Both the position numbers and the translations under genes were made by a program. The notes beneath the pieces are model-generated. The model did no database searches, had not been told where the DNA came from, and saw only the letters and a list, made by a program, of their open reading frames with translations. Shown here piece by piece: positions 24,400 through 37,392 of a DNA stretch of 64,000 nt (position 1 is its first letter; every line of letters begins with the position of its first letter). The stretch comes from Parelaphostrongylus tenuis. Taxonomy: Eukaryota; Nematoda; Chromadorea; Rhabditida; Metastrongylidae. The stretch spans positions 1 through 64,000 of the forward strand of contig JAHQIW010000633.1 of NCBI GenBank assembly GCA_019055375.1, read 5' to 3'.

Positions 24400-25110
24400 A
24401 TTGAAATAGTGCCTTCCAATTCCACTGGGAATAATCCGTTATCATTAGTTGGTATTTAGGGTTCCTGAGTCTACATCTTTAATGAAACATAATAACTGAG
24501 ATTAAACGCTTTTGAATGTTACCACAGATTTATCGATGCGTCAAATGTCACAGAAGTTCTCATAATATCTTTTACACCAAAATGTCTCGAACTTGTTCTT
24601 TATTAGGGATTTGTATCATTTTTCATGTTTGTCTAATGTCTGTGTTATATCCGAGCGTTTTTTTTTTCTTGTGATATACCTCTATATGATGTTAATTGCC
24701 TCATTTTATTCAGTTTTTTGTTGCATTTCTAATTTTTTTTTCATAAATATTCTTGACAGCTCCTGCGAATTTTGTACATTTATTTATCCACTTATACAAA
24801 TGGACTGTCTTTATCGCTTACTCTCGGCTACCTAGTGATCGTTTATAGTAATAATCATCGAGACCACAGCAAATTGTACGATACAAAAGACATAATGTAG
24901 ACAGAACAAAGAGCAACTATCCATCCGACGAGCGGTTGGGATGAGGACTGCTCAGCTGTTCATTTGATAATATCTTCATCAAGTGCCATATTTGCACTGA
25001 AGACATAAATAAAATACAATGAGAAGTAGATAATACACTAGCGATATTTAAGACTAGAATTCCTAACAGCACTAATCTAACGTTCGAGTCTAAAGAAAAA
25101 AGTATTGGCA
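24400..25110. other. intergenic between converging genes
   Basis: Very AT-rich sequence separating the plus-strand chromodomain gene from the end of minus-strand pofut-1. It should hold the 3' UTR of pofut-1. No gene supported. Confidence 0.4.
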
Positions 25111-25118
25111 ATACGTAA

Positions 25119-28100
25119 TCAAAATTCGACATGTTCGATACGTCGACGAATGCCAAAATATGACGTGGGTTTGGGAGGATCTCTAGTATCCCTCTCACGC
25201 TTTGCCATATGTGTGAACGTGGACACACAATTACCTATGAAGTGATCGGGCCCTTGCCAGAATAGCCAATGACACCAGTGGATCATCAGGATTCAGTCGA
25301 TGTGCTTTCACCTTAACAATCTACTGACTTGTTTCATAGTGATAGTTCTTTCTGTCTCTTCTTACAGCATCATCATCAGAGATGTTTGGCATCTCATTAT
25401 GGTTGGGAGTCCTTGAAACAGGATCAAACTATGAATGAGACTAGGTGGAGGATGCAGCCTAACCGCTTTCCCAATTTGTGAGTAACTCATCATGATTTCT
25501 AATTTTATTCGGGTCTAAAGTGATTAAAGATTTCTCGGGTACAGTTGCTATCGAAGGTGTAGACCTACTTAATCATGAGATTATGCAGTAAATCAACATA
25601 CCTCATAAGCCTCCAGTGCCTCGTTAAGATCTTCGATCATGTAGTCCTTATCGCTGGAAACGAATACCGAACGAGCTCCGATTATTGCTACCATTTCAAC
25701 CACCTGAAGAAATAGTGCTGATAGAAGGCCTCAGATATTATCAACAGACAATACAATTCTTATTCAGAAGGGACGGAACTTTTATATGACAGTTTGAAAA
25801 TGGGACAAATATCATTCTTGACCCTTTAGATATGATACTGATTTTCGCTTCGTATGCAGCGCATGTGGCGGCAGTGGTTAGAGTGCCCTGCGCAGCACAG
25901 TCAATGGTTCGACCTCGCGCTCATGGCTCACCAAGCCATCCATCCCTCCGAGGTCGGTAATTGGTACCAGACGTCTCACACTTGTTTGGGAGGATAATCA
26001 GCACTGACTCGATTCAGCGGGAGGCCACCGCGAGTCATTGTAAAGGCCAGATATGCAGTCAATCACCTCAAACGAAGTTAAAAATTGAAGTCGAATGCAT
26101 GGCGCATCCCTCAGGGATTGATCAACGCCGAGAGCTTTATCCTTTATCCTTTATCCTTTATGCATCACAGTGGACATGCAGGCTGTATGCGTTATCATTA
26201 TAGTGACTTGATTTCTGTAATGATATCAAGACTTCAATGAAGAACCTTTTATAATCAGTAAAAGGAGAAAGTATGGCTGAAAAGACTTCAAAATGGCTTC
26301 TGGTAGTGTTAAACAACGTCAATGTTCAAATATGAATAATGAAACCATCGATTGGTCTGCCAAAGGAAGGAATTTTTAAATTTTGTAAGATTACTCACAG
26401 AAGTAGAATAGAATATGAATAATCAGATAACTACTAAATTTGCATCAAGGCACACACCTACCTCAGTAAACCCAGGAACCCGAGAAGCGGTGCAATATTC
26501 GGTGTATTAAATATGATGGCACGTCGTCGAAAGGGTTATGAGTATTAGTGAGCACCGATTGATAACTAATGGATGGTCTTGTGATTTTTGCCAGAAGTCG
26601 TCAGATTGAAAAAACTCGATATTTTACGAATTATGAGGATTTACACTACTACCTATGTTACGGTAACGTAATTCAGTAATCTTGAACCAGACCTGTTCAA
26701 TGATGGTTTTCCTTTGATGGAAAAACACATTTCCTTGGTGAGAACGCCATCGTAAACCCTCTTCCATTTCACCATTGCATAGAATGCGAACAAAGGTTGA
26801 TGCACAGAGTGGGACGGCAAGTGTTCGCAAACACGGGCCTTGAAAAATGGCAAAAATTGTATTCACTTAGATGAGAACCAGTATCCCAGCAATTAAGTGA
26901 GAAACACCTTGATGCAAAGTCAAAAGACTGCTCTTTTTGCCTTAGTTTGACGCACTAGGGCCCTGTAAATCATTATAGCTGCAAAAATTTATCTAGGAAG
27001 GTTTGACTACTTTTCAAGCTCAAAGAATTTGACACGGCTCCTGCGCTTCTTTCACACAAACAAAAAGATTTACAGGACCTCAATCAACTAGAACGTAATC
27101 ACGTGATGCTGTAAAATTATGCAAGAACAAGTCGTTACCCAGTCATTGTCATTCCGAAGATGTATGGCAACGAAGGGGCCAGGCAGCTCCCTGCTAATGA
27201 ATTGATCCGCTTTGTCAGCAATGTGAGAATTCCATTTCAGGTATCTAAAAAAAGAACATAGGTCTTTGGATACATACCTCGTTTACATCAACGACAACGT
27301 GATTTTGTTTTACCTTTGCAATTCCCATGTAAACGGACGAGACGGGAAAGAGGCCGGAGGAGATGCAAACGCTAGCACAGGAAAACTTCGATGGGGGAAT
27401 CTGGATAGGTATAGTTATTATGAAGAAAATTACTTCATAGAGAAAGGTTAGAACTTCAGAACTCATTTTCTAAAGCACTTAAGAAAATTATAAAACCGTC
27501 GTGATAAAGGTAAAAAGGAACTTGAGCCCTGTTACTGTGGATTTGTAGACTTCAGTGGTTATATTCAAATAAATAGAGTTCGCTGGTCCAAGATAAAGAT
27601 TCAACTCTTCAAGGACGGCGGTGATCAATGCGTGCGTACGCATTTCAATGATCTACTTAGAGTTTCTTTTCCATTAAAAGAGAATTTCTAGGTATCTTGT
27701 ATCATCTCGATATTTTACGATTTACTCTAGAAGCTCATTTGCTATTTGCTTATACATAAACTCTTATTGGAGAGCGCATGTGCGCAGCGGTTAGAGGTGC
27801 CCTGCGCTCGCACACGAAGTCAATGGTTCGATCTCGCGCTCATGGCTCACCAAGCCATCCATCCCTCCGGGGTCGGTAAATTGGTACCAAACAGGTCTCA
27901 GACTTGTCTGGGAGGATAAGCAGCACTGACTCGGTTTCAGCGGGAGGCCTCCGCGAGTCATTGTAAAGGCCAGATATGCATTCAATCACCTCAAATGAAG
28001 TTAAAAATTGAAGTCGAATGCATGGCGCATCCCTCAGGGATTGATCAACGCCGAGAGCTTATCCTTTTAGCTTTTTTAACTCTTATTGGTGAAGATAACT

Positions 28101-31100
28101 CCTGACTAGAACGTTATATCATCTTCGTTGCTACAATGCAGTCAGAAGCCTTTCATGAAAGCAAGCCTAATGGTAAGAATCGGTTTTTCAAGCTGTCTAA
28201 ACACCTGCTAAAAACCTAGTGGAAAGCCAAAACAAGCGACATCCCAGTAAACAATCGGCATAGAAGGCGAAAAATAAATTTCTTCTGGTTGTTACAGAGC
28301 GCCTAGAAGACCTTTTCAAAACTAAGCACAATACTGAAATTCCTGTCCTTCAAAAGGCTCTGTTAACAAAAATTCTATGTACTTGTGCATCCTATGCGTG
28401 ATTTTGACAGAGGATTTAATTGAAAAACCATTCTAAGTTCTGTGCAAGATGAATCAATTTCAATTCTTTGAGGAGGGTGTGTATCTTCTGAAACATACCT
28501 AATTAAAGACTTTTTTCGCTGGACAGAGCGTTTCCACTATTCTTTCATCTAGTCATCTGACAGCTTTAAATCCGTGATTCAGAAAAGTTTTCTTGGCACG
28601 TAAGCACCATATAAGCACAAAATCATAGCAGAGTATATGGAAAATCATAAAGCATCAAAGTAATAAGAAACTTGAGGACACTTCCCAGGGCGGAGACTGT
28701 GAACCACCTTTTGAATTACGAAAATCGCGCTGCGTTCAACGATTTTCAACTGCTGTCGTAAAGGGTTGACATTCAATAACTATAGATTCAACTCTGTTAC
28801 TGCCTAATCTAGATGATTAGTTCTGTGCAAAATGCTGTCTAACAAGGCTATCGAGCTTCCATATAGATGTGGGAAGACCACAACGTCCAGGAGCGCCTAG
28901 ACGACCATGGATTCCAGGCGCTTCCGTTCGTCCACAAAACTTCACGACAACTCTAAAGACTAGCTTAGGACAAAACGGAAGAACTTGCGTATTAAAATTA
29001 CTAAATACTTTTTGTAAACATTCAAAACCTACAAATAAGTCAATTGCATAATATTATGAATTTCGTGGCTGATACAATAGTACCTTTCGATCCAAGCCGC
29101 CTTCGAACCAGGTACCGTCAAGTCATAGCCTCCTAACAGATCTCCATAGTAAGCATCATTGGTGAAGAAAATTTCCAATCTCATCCCAATATGGACCGAA
29201 AGGATTCCCTTCTTTGGCGTAACAGCCGAGAGGTGCATTCTCATCGTAAGTTGATGCCCGAGGGCTCCAGCATAGTACTAAACAATTCATTCAGCTGCAC
29301 AGATGTCAACGAGAAAAGCAGAAAGATCATAAAACAGTTTGGGCTCAATTCATCTAGGGGCGAGGCCGAAGACGGAGATAGCTCTTCAGACCCTTTGACC
29401 GTACTCTACAATTAGAGCGATTTTTCACCCTCACTTTCATTAACTGTCTGGGCATCACAAGGAACTTCTGGAATATAAGGAAAGTTTAGACCGCATTCGG
29501 TTTGAATATAAATCTAACCACGGATCTACCTCATCGAGGGATCTCTGCTCGTTCAATCGCAAAAGACACGAGGCGTCTTCCCAGGTGGTGTATAGAGTAT
29601 TCGAACATGAGCCAAAAGCGACCATGTGCTTCCCTGGTACGCAAGTGGTTTAGGGGATAGACTCCTCAATTCTGCAGGGTTCATTTGGCATAACTTCAAT
29701 TCCACAAGTCAAATTGTACAAAAGTGTGCAATCAAGAGGTTGAAAAGTACTTGTGAGACGGTTAGGAGTCGCCTCCAACAGACTGGTAAGCTACCCTATG
29801 TACTTAGGTTCCCCGTTCCTTAATAGCTAAGCCTGCTTATCAATCATTGACTAACCTTTCGGAATGCCATTCAAGTTGTATCAACGATAAATGAACTTAT
29901 TCGGCTAGGTATTCTTCGTAGATTATAACATTTTGGAGACCATGGACCCACGGCTTCTGCATCGCTGACATCAACGCTGGAGGATTTGCTCTGCCCCTCT
30001 CCATCTCTGATCCGCCAACTCGCCACTGCTAAACACAGCGCGCTGGGCGTTAGAGATGTAGAGAAGGTGAAGCAGACCGTACAGCGTAGTAGGTTAGAGG
30101 TTCGAAGGCCGTGAGTCCACTGTCCCGAAAGAGTTAAGCGCACAGAATACTCTCCTTACGTCCACCTCTCTTATTCCAATCGCCTTTCAATCAGGCATCG
30201 ATCGAATATAATTCGTGCGCAAAAAAACGCCGGAACCTCCTCAAGTCAACACGGAAAACATTGTGTCCGTGTGATTGTATCGGTCCAGGTCAGCCACGTT
30301 GGTCGTGTAGGACGAAATGGGCTAGGTGTTGAATTGTACGAAATTATAAGATACCCACCGGTTTCGGTTATCTTTTGGCCATAAGGTATCCATGATATCA
30401 TGGGTAAATTCCAGCATAGTAACAACTTTGAGATAGTTCCTCATTTCGTTGACTTCAAAAACACTTTCAAACGGTACCATTACCTTGAAAACAAAGAATT
30501 CTTCAAGTTGAGTGAGACAATACAGGTATGACAAATTCAGACAAACTGTATCTGGGAACGGGTAGTCGATGAAGTTTGGTAACACCAGTGTCCTGTCAAG
30601 TGCACGCGTGAAATACATGACCCCAAGGAGTTGATCGACCTGATTACCAAACCGACCTGCAACGATAGAGTGAAGAAAAATTCATTCGTCTCTTATAATC
30701 TGTTTTTTATTGATCCACGATTATTTGAAGGCCACTTTCACTAAACAGAGCCTCCTCCCGAAACATTCATTGATCGATCTAGAAATTGAAAAACGGATAA
30801 AAAACACTATATTCAATTTCTGAAAAAGCCTTGTTACTAAGCTAACCAACCAAGAGAAAATTAGGTTTCTTTTCTGTTACCCAGAGACAGATGAAGAAAC
30901 GACCGCTTGCGCTGGTCAAGAAATTTTTAATGGGAATATTGCTCCTTTTTTTAGAGGACTCTTCTATATCGCTGTAGCATTCCAAATCAAACCATGCTTT
31001 ACACCAACCGTACGCTTTTGCTGCTACTTAGCGGAAAGCACGAAAAGTATATGAACGTGTAGAAAAAACCTTGTAGAATCAGAGCTATATTTTAATCTGG

Positions 31101-34100
31101 AGTTTTCTTCCTGGGCGGAAAAAAAATCTTGAATTAGATGATAAAAATTGCACTCCAGTGTGAGTCGCGCCAACGCGACCAATCAACTGATGGTGAAACA
31201 CTGCATCGAATCCACGGCCAGCACACACACTAGCTAACAAACAAATACGTCGCGTACGTGGAGCTCAACATTGTTTCCTTTGCTGCACTGCAGTGAAACG
31301 GTCATTCCAGAAAGTAAGCACCGCATTGGAATATGCCACAAGATCATTTTTGAGCCACGCATGTCGTGTGGTCTGATAATGAAAGGGCTGACTTATAGAG
31401 CCCGATACACATGTTTCGACCTTGCAGTCTCGTCCGTCGGGCAGTTTACCCTTTCTCGTCTTTTTGCTAATCTCTGTTGATGTTTCTTCCCCACACTCGA
31501 CGAACGTTTTAACACTTTATGTCCAGTGAAATTATCACCGAACACAGAGTGTTGTACACTCGATTGCTTTTCCGCCGTTCGTCTTCGCTAACTCTTAGTG
31601 TGGGGAAGAAGCATCAACAGAGATTAACAAAAGACGAGAAAGGGTAACTGCCCGACGGACGAGACTGCAAGGTCGAAACATGTGTATCGGGCTCTATAAG
31701 TCAGCCTTTTTATTAACAGAGCACACGACATGCGTGGCTCAAAATGATTCTATGGCATATTAAATTTGAGCCGTGGTCTTGAGAAAACAGTAGAAAACAT
31801 TGGAATAGTCGAAACTTACGCTATCGGATAGTTACTTATGATTTCAGGTAACAATTTTGTCCTGAAAGGAATATTCTTTTGTAAAACACGAAAGTTTTCC
31901 CTTCTACTGCAGCGTTTTGAAAATGATGTTCCAAAAAGGCCATGTAGCGCAGTAGCTAAAGATTTAAGCTTTCAAACGACAAGGAAGTGTGCTGGAAAGC
32001 CTCTGTCCAGCGAAAGGGGTCGAGACTTCATTTGCCCCGAATAACGGAAAAACCGAAGATTTCGTGTCTAAACTTCTGGGCGCATATTTTATACGGTTGG
32101 GATCTCTGCTAAGGTTTTCACTGGACTTTGGGATCTCATTCCATCTCAGGTATTGGCATTTTGAAATTGGGTTCGGTTTTTGCTAGGTTGTGTAAAAAGT
32201 TCGCGCCATTTTGATTTTTAGTAAGATTTTTGCAATACTTTGGTCTGAACAAAAAACAAAACTAAAGATCAAAAGAATTTCCATCGATTTCGGTAACTTC
32301 CTGTCACTTTTCGGGTAGCAGGTCGATAACTCATAGCCGTCTTTCCTGCAATCGTATCATTGCCCTAAGTTCCATAATCGTGCGCCCCGCTTCACTAGAA
32401 GTTTCCTCTATGCCCCTTGGTGCATGAGTAGCAAGCAAAATTGTTCCCAACACAGCTTCAGAAATGAAGCGAGATAGGCAAGTTGATCTCAAGCTACTAG
32501 GCTAGGTAATCAGCTGTGCTCGTAACTGCCGATATTTCACACAGCACGACATGAAACTCGCGCTAGTCGCCATGATCGAACCAAATTACCACCATGGAGA
32601 TCTATCGCAACAGAAGCGAATAGAGGGTCGGCACAATTCGTGAAGACGGACTGTCCAAGTATCCAAGTAAGTAAGCAAGTATAGGGAAGTTGGAGATATA
32701 GATATAGGTAATATGACAAGGAGACTGAGCTTCACATGCAGAATCTCCTTTGCACAAAAGACTTATGTGGGGCATTTACGAAGGCTTTCGAGAAACAGAA
32801 CCCAGTTTGGGAATCATTAAGATTTTGAGCTATCGAATGAATACTGAAAGTCCAATGAAAGGCCAAACACAGAGAGAAGCCGTAAGAACAACGCTAGCTC
32901 AAAGTGCATAAAAAATTTCCCTTGGCTCCAAGAGCGCCGTAAGTGGGCTTCTTTCGAGTATAGTGATGAAATAGTCGTTTATTAAGTTACTGAATGGATA
33001 CTGAAAGTCTTCAGGCAAAGTCTGGGTAGCAAAAAGGCCTCCATATAATTGTGCATTGAAGAATATGCACGCCGACAAAGGTTAAAAAGTACTTCTCCAT
33101 TATGAGGCGACAAATGAAAAACCTATCTCATTCGCTGGACAAGAACTTTTTCATGGGAGTGTTGGTAATCATCTGAAAGCTTGGAGTTCTGGCTAGAGCT
33201 CCACGTAATCGGTTTTTTCGAAGAAGCCTTTTTGACATTGTTAGATGGAAACTGTTTGCGTTCTAAGCGCATATTTCTCGCCGGATAAAGCTCTTTCTTT
33301 AGACCATTGGTAATCATTCAATAGCTAAATCGTTGCTCATTCCAACGCTGTGCTTGTATCTTCAAAGACCGTTTCTCCGTAACGCAGCAAGGAAATTAAG
33401 CTGAATTTACATGTACGACCAAAGAGGTTTTTGGCTAATTCACATGCCACCAACGCGAGTCGTAGAGCGGTCCAAGATCGACCGATCATCGCCTCATCGC
33501 ATGTGGACGCCTCAAGCAGCGTCACGTGAATTGGCCAAAGATCTCCTGGTCAACTTATTTTACCTAATACATATCATGATTATTATTTGAGCCAAATGTC
33601 ATGTGGTCTGGTAATGGGCTCTTCTTCAGCCCGATACATCAAACATTACAACAAATACTATGAGATCGCGTAAAAAAAGAACTTGGATTAGATTCGTAAC
33701 CAAACTGACCTTATGCTGTATCGGGCTTTACGAGAGCCCATTACCACGACATATTGGCTCAAAAAATAATCATGAGTTATAATTTTGATTCAATAATAAC
33801 TATTTCAATAATTTCGATCTAACAGCCGAAATCTTTCGACTAAAAAAGTGGTGATGGACCAGAGTTATTGTACACTATGCCATCACCACATACGCCTCCC
33901 TCCTTGCTACAATGTAGGGCTTAATGTGGGGCGTGGGTCACTGACGAGGAGGCCGAAATCTCCGAAACACCGGTGTATGGCCCTGGCGTACCAACCTCGT
34001 TTAGGCTTCAGAAATTCTATTTTGGAATCATGAGTTATATTGAAATTTGAGTGCTGTCTTAAGAAAACACTCGAGATAAAGGTATAATTTTTTGGAAATT

Positions 34101-34898
34101 TCTAGCCAAAGAGCAATTGAGTGTACAACACAGGATGTTCGGTGATAATTTCACTTGGCTTACAGCGTAAATCGTTCGTTGTCGCTACCTCTTTATAGGG
34201 AGATTAAGGGCTCTCGAGAGGATTGGCTAAGAAGACTAAAAGACGACGGGTTCTGCCCAACTGACGAGACTGTGAGGTCGAAACATGTGTATAGGGCTTC
34301 ACAAAAAGCCCATTACCAGACCACATGACATGTTGACTCAAATAATAATCATGAGGTATATTGAAATTTGAGCGTGGTCTTATAGAACACTCGAAATAAA
34401 AGTATAATATTTACCTAGCACATTGCAGAGAAATGGTCTTTTCAGGACATATGAAAGAAAAGAGCGCATGCGGCGCAGTGGTTAGAGGTGCTCTGCGTCG
34501 CACAACGAGGTCAATGGTTTGATCTCGCGCTCATGGGTTCACCAAGCCATCCATCCCTCCGGGGCCGGTAAATTGGTACCAGGCAGTTCTCAGACTTGTC
34601 TGGGAGGATAAGCAGCACTGACTCGGTTTCAGCGGGAGGCCACCGCGAGTCATTGTAAAGGCCAGATGTGCATTCAATAACCTCAAACGAAGTTATAAAT
34701 TGAAGTCGAATGCATGGCGCATCCCTCAGGGATTGATCAACGCCAAGAGCTTTATCCTTTATCCTATTATGAAAGAAAAAGACATGAGAAGTGGAAATTA
34801 AACGCACCCATGCATGGACAAAATATAACGTATCCTTGAGGGTCAAATTCCACAGCCTCAGTAGCAAGAGCTACGGCCAACAGACACATCAAATTCAT
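25119..34898 (-). CDS. pofut-1: GDP-fucose protein O-fucosyltransferase 1 (POFUT1)
   Basis: Adds O-linked fucose to Ser/Thr in EGF repeats (Notch-type receptors) in the ER lumen; GT65 family. Exons found, 5' to 3' on the minus strand: 34898-34808, 30656-30547, 30483-30355, 29277-29084, 27244-27139, 25703-25602, 25311-25119. Exon 1 gives a signal peptide ([15 protein letters not shown]) and [10 protein letters not shown], which joins in phase to RFGNQ, the GDP-fucose loop. Later blocks: [18 protein letters not shown] with the catalytic-type Arg, [32 protein letters not shown]. The C terminus HVEF is KDEL-like, matching the family's RDEF-type ER signal. Problems: about 40-45 residues between the 27139 and 25703 exons were not found; the 29084-29277 and 25119-25311 exons each need a frame change at a homopolymer. 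The first intron (4.1 kb) and others hold SINEs and fold-backs. Confidence 0.85.
25858..26160 (+). mobile_element. tRNA-derived SINE (S1) in a pofut-1 intron
   Basis: S1 copy, antisense to the host gene, with box A slightly damaged by an extra G (GTGGCGGCAGTGG). It ends in three CTTTATCC-type repeats. A short TATGCA at both edges may be a partial target duplication. Confidence 0.75.
26275..26870. repeat. dispersed element (copy 2)
   Basis: Uninterrupted copy of the element at 16045-16925. It lies in the pofut-1 intron where the missing 40-45 residues would be expected, next to a SINE. The reverse-strand open frame 26624-26866 is not conserved in copy 1 and is not called as a gene. Confidence 0.65.
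27771..28077 (+). mobile_element. tRNA-derived SINE (S1), with 12-bp target duplication
   Basis: Full-length copy. AACTCTTATTGG flanks it at 27759-27770 and 28078-28089. The tail ends TTATCCTTTTAGCTTTTTT. It lies in a pofut-1 intron, antisense to the gene. Confidence 0.85.
29940..30145. repeat. fold-back family C fragment
   Basis: Contains the family-C motifs CTCTGATCCGCC, GCGCTGGGCGTTAGAGATGTAGAG and TGTCCCGAAAGAGTTAA. Compare 45912-46079, the best-formed copy. It lies within the intron between pofut-1 exons at 29277 and 30355. Confidence 0.45.
31000..31335. repeat. R1 repeat copy
   Basis: Aligns with the inverted-repeat arm at 8972-9278: GAAAGCACGAAAAGTATATG, ATCAGAGCTATATTTTAATC and CACGGCCAGC. 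Lies in intron 1 of pofut-1, directly before the fold-back element at 31345. Confidence 0.5.
31345..31752. mobile_element. fold-back element, family A, complete
   Basis: About 150-bp arms face each other across a ~110-bp spacer. The left arm starts TTTTGAGCCACGCATGTCGT at 31347 and the right arm ends CACGACATGCGTGGCTCAAAA at 31744. Inner arm sequence CCGTCGGGCAGTTTACCC pairs with GGGTAACTGCCCGACGG. No coding capacity: a MITE-like element. It is followed by a common tail, AAATTTGAGCCGTGGTCTTG. Confidence 0.8.
33588..33770. mobile_element. fold-back element, family A, short copy
   Basis: Arms TTTGAGCCAAATGTCATGTG and CCACGACATATTGGCTCAAA enclose a shorter centre. Second arm motif GGGCTC...AGCCCGATACA pairs with TGTATCGGGCT. 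In pofut-1 intron 1. Confidence 0.6.
33845..34007. repeat. fold-back family B, right half
   Basis: Matches the loop and right arm of the 16186-16476 element: CTTAATGTGGGGCGTGG, ACTGACGAGGAGG and GGCGTACCAACCTCG. The left arm is missing. Confidence 0.6.
34225..34405. repeat. fold-back family A, right half
   Basis: Right-arm sequence (GACGAGACTGTGAGGTCGAA, AGACCACATGACATG) followed by the family tail AAATTTGAGCGTGGTCTTAT. The left arm is absent. Confidence 0.55.
34462..34767 (+). mobile_element. tRNA-derived SINE (S1), with 12-bp target duplication
   Basis: Full-length copy 41 bases beyond the splice donor of pofut-1 exon 1, antisense to the gene. TATGAAAGAAAA occurs at 34450-34461 and 34768-34779. 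Box A and box B are intact. Confidence 0.85.
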
Positions 34899-37392
34899 TC
34901 CGAGCTCCGTCGAAGTTTCCTAGAGAAGGCGGAATAACATATTCTTCGGATTAACTATAGCTGATGGCGACAGGCTGATAAGGCGTCAAGAAATACACAT
35001 GTCGCAGCTCCGCCCATCGATACAGCGTTTCTGAAACACACAGCATCAATGATCAGCTTCATCGGCTAGCAACTGCAGAAAGTGATAGCACTTCAGTGGT
35101 CCCGAAAGCGCAGCGGTGAGTATGAGGCCCCGGGAAAGATAAGACGAAGGTTTGACTCTTCCTTGAGCTTCGAAGTCTTGCATATCACTCAACTATATTC
35201 CTCAATACATAGTTCTATCACTACAGCACTGTTACTTTGACACTTCTTTGATCCGTCTTCACAATGTTTCTTTTTCACTGTGCGGATCCCGGTTGTTCCT
35301 GCATTCAGCAAGCTTCCTCGTCTTATCTTAAACGTCACAGAATATTGGCTAGGCGTGTCTCCTCAAGATCTCAAGGATAGCCTAGTTCTGGCGTTCCATA
35401 AGGCGTTCGTTGTTGACGGCTAGAGACTGTTGGGGCTCAGTTTGCTCTCGCGCGCCGCCACGAGCATCACAAGCGCTCGGTGAACCTGCTCTTACCCTTT
35501 CGGGACCGGGCATCCGCCTCCTCTGAGTCTCTAGCTCCCAGCGTGGGAATGCACTGAATTATTCTATTATTTCAATAATTTTACTGCTGTTATTTCCCTA
35601 CGTATAACATAACACTATGTTTACATACAACATGACCTAGAGAAATAACAATAAATCAAAATACTACAGTAATAGATTCTTTATGGTTATGAGGGAACCA
35701 ATAAAGACCGATCTCATGCCGGAAAGGAACTTTCCATGGGAGACTGGTATTCGAAAACTGAGACTTCAAGCTACAGCTCCACATCGCCATTTCCCGAAAA
35801 CCTTTTTTCTACAGGATGAGATTTCTTGTGTTGCAGACGCACAAATTTCCCTTCAGACAGGGCTCTCAGTTCGCATTATTAGTACTTGTTCGATAGCGTA
35901 ATCGTTCCTGATTCCAACACTATGCTAATATTCTGGAAAGACCATTTCTCTGCAAGGCAGCAGGCAAAACTGACAGTCCGAAGAAAGAGCTCTGTCCGCC
36001 GAAAAATACGCGCGCGTGCAACGCAAGAAATCTCCTCATGTACAACGTTAAAGAAAAGGCTTTCCCAAAAACCGGTGATATAGGGGTGTAGCCTGAAGTC
36101 TCAGCTCTCGAATGGTTACTAACACTCGCATTAAAAGCTCCTCTCCACAGAATGAGATCAGTTTTTCACTTAGTCCCCTCATAACTGAATAGTACCCAAA
36201 AATATATTCACTGCGTTCCCAGCTGGAGGTTAGAGATGCAAGGGACGTGGTTCCACGGTCCGGAAAGGGTTAAAGCGATAAGTTAAGGAAGCCTTGTATA
36301 TAAAAGCATCTATGATCTTTTCTTGAGTTTCTCAGAGAAATTAAAGCGAGCAACAGAATCATAGACCCTAGAAGTACAAAGTTTCTGATTAACAAAACTT
36401 TTTTCCCATTTTACCGTTCTGATGATAATGTTCCAGGTTATAATTATTCACCCAAGAACATGCCATGTTAAACTTGCAGCACCAGGGACACGGGGTCACC
36501 CCGTTTTCGCCCAATAGCCGAGCTCGTGTGCTACCACTCTGCAGCCAGTATGTCTAACGTGGGCTCGACTCCAGTTTGGAGCCAAAAATCGTGCATATCA
36601 TCTAGCCTTCTTGGCCATAAAAAGATATTAAGTACTTACAGTAGTACTGAGCAAAGGTCCAATTTCGCTCCTATTTGAAGTCAGGCCCTCTTCCCTGTGT
36701 GACGACAAGAATCACATCAAGTTTCTGAAAATCTACATCTTTTTCCACTCACGAAATAACCGCCAGCAACGCCTCTCTGCTGACAGAATTTATTAAAAAG
36801 AATGAACTTTCAAACACACCGCCCTAACCCTATCGCAACCGTGGATCCACCTCCTCTGCATGTCTAACCGCCAGTGTGGAAGCGCTCTAAATGTGTTGCC
36901 AAATTATTCAATTGTATCATTGTTGTTAAAACATTCAATGCGCTTCCACGCTGGGAGCTCAGAGAAGCACAGATGCAGCAGACCGTACAGCGCTGCCACG
37001 CTGGGGTCAGAAATGCAAATCGTGGGTCTAGGGTCCCAAAAGCGCTTAAAAGTCTTTTTCAAGACCAGGTGCACTGAAAATGCCTTTTTTTCAAACGGTT
37101 GAATGACAACAAAATTCCATCCTGAATAACATTATTCTCTCTACAAATCTACTCAAATTGACAGAGGTATAATCCGAGAAGGACGTATCCGTACTCCTCT
37201 AAAAACAGCTGATAATCATATTTTATCATGAGTAACACGAGCTCAACAAATCATTAACTCAGCAACATAGAGGGGAAGAGCACTTAATTTCTCAGCTTTC
37301 ATACATCTCGTAACTTCCGAGAGAACAAGAACAGTTCACAAATTACATTTGACATGTGCCGAGATGTCGAAGAACTCCACCAAAACAAAAAT

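Noticed and set aside
26624..26866. 80-codon minus-strand frame in a pofut-1 intron
   Set aside because: Part of a dispersed repeat; the copy at 16045-16925 does not keep the frame open.
28869..29051. Plus-strand frame starting [16 protein letters not shown]
   Set aside because: Glycine is not at every third position, there is no continuation, and it lies in a pofut-1 intron.
36440..36600. Possible tRNA-like sequence with GGGCTCGACTCCAG
   Set aside because: Box B is acceptable but box A and the acceptor stem are not formed.
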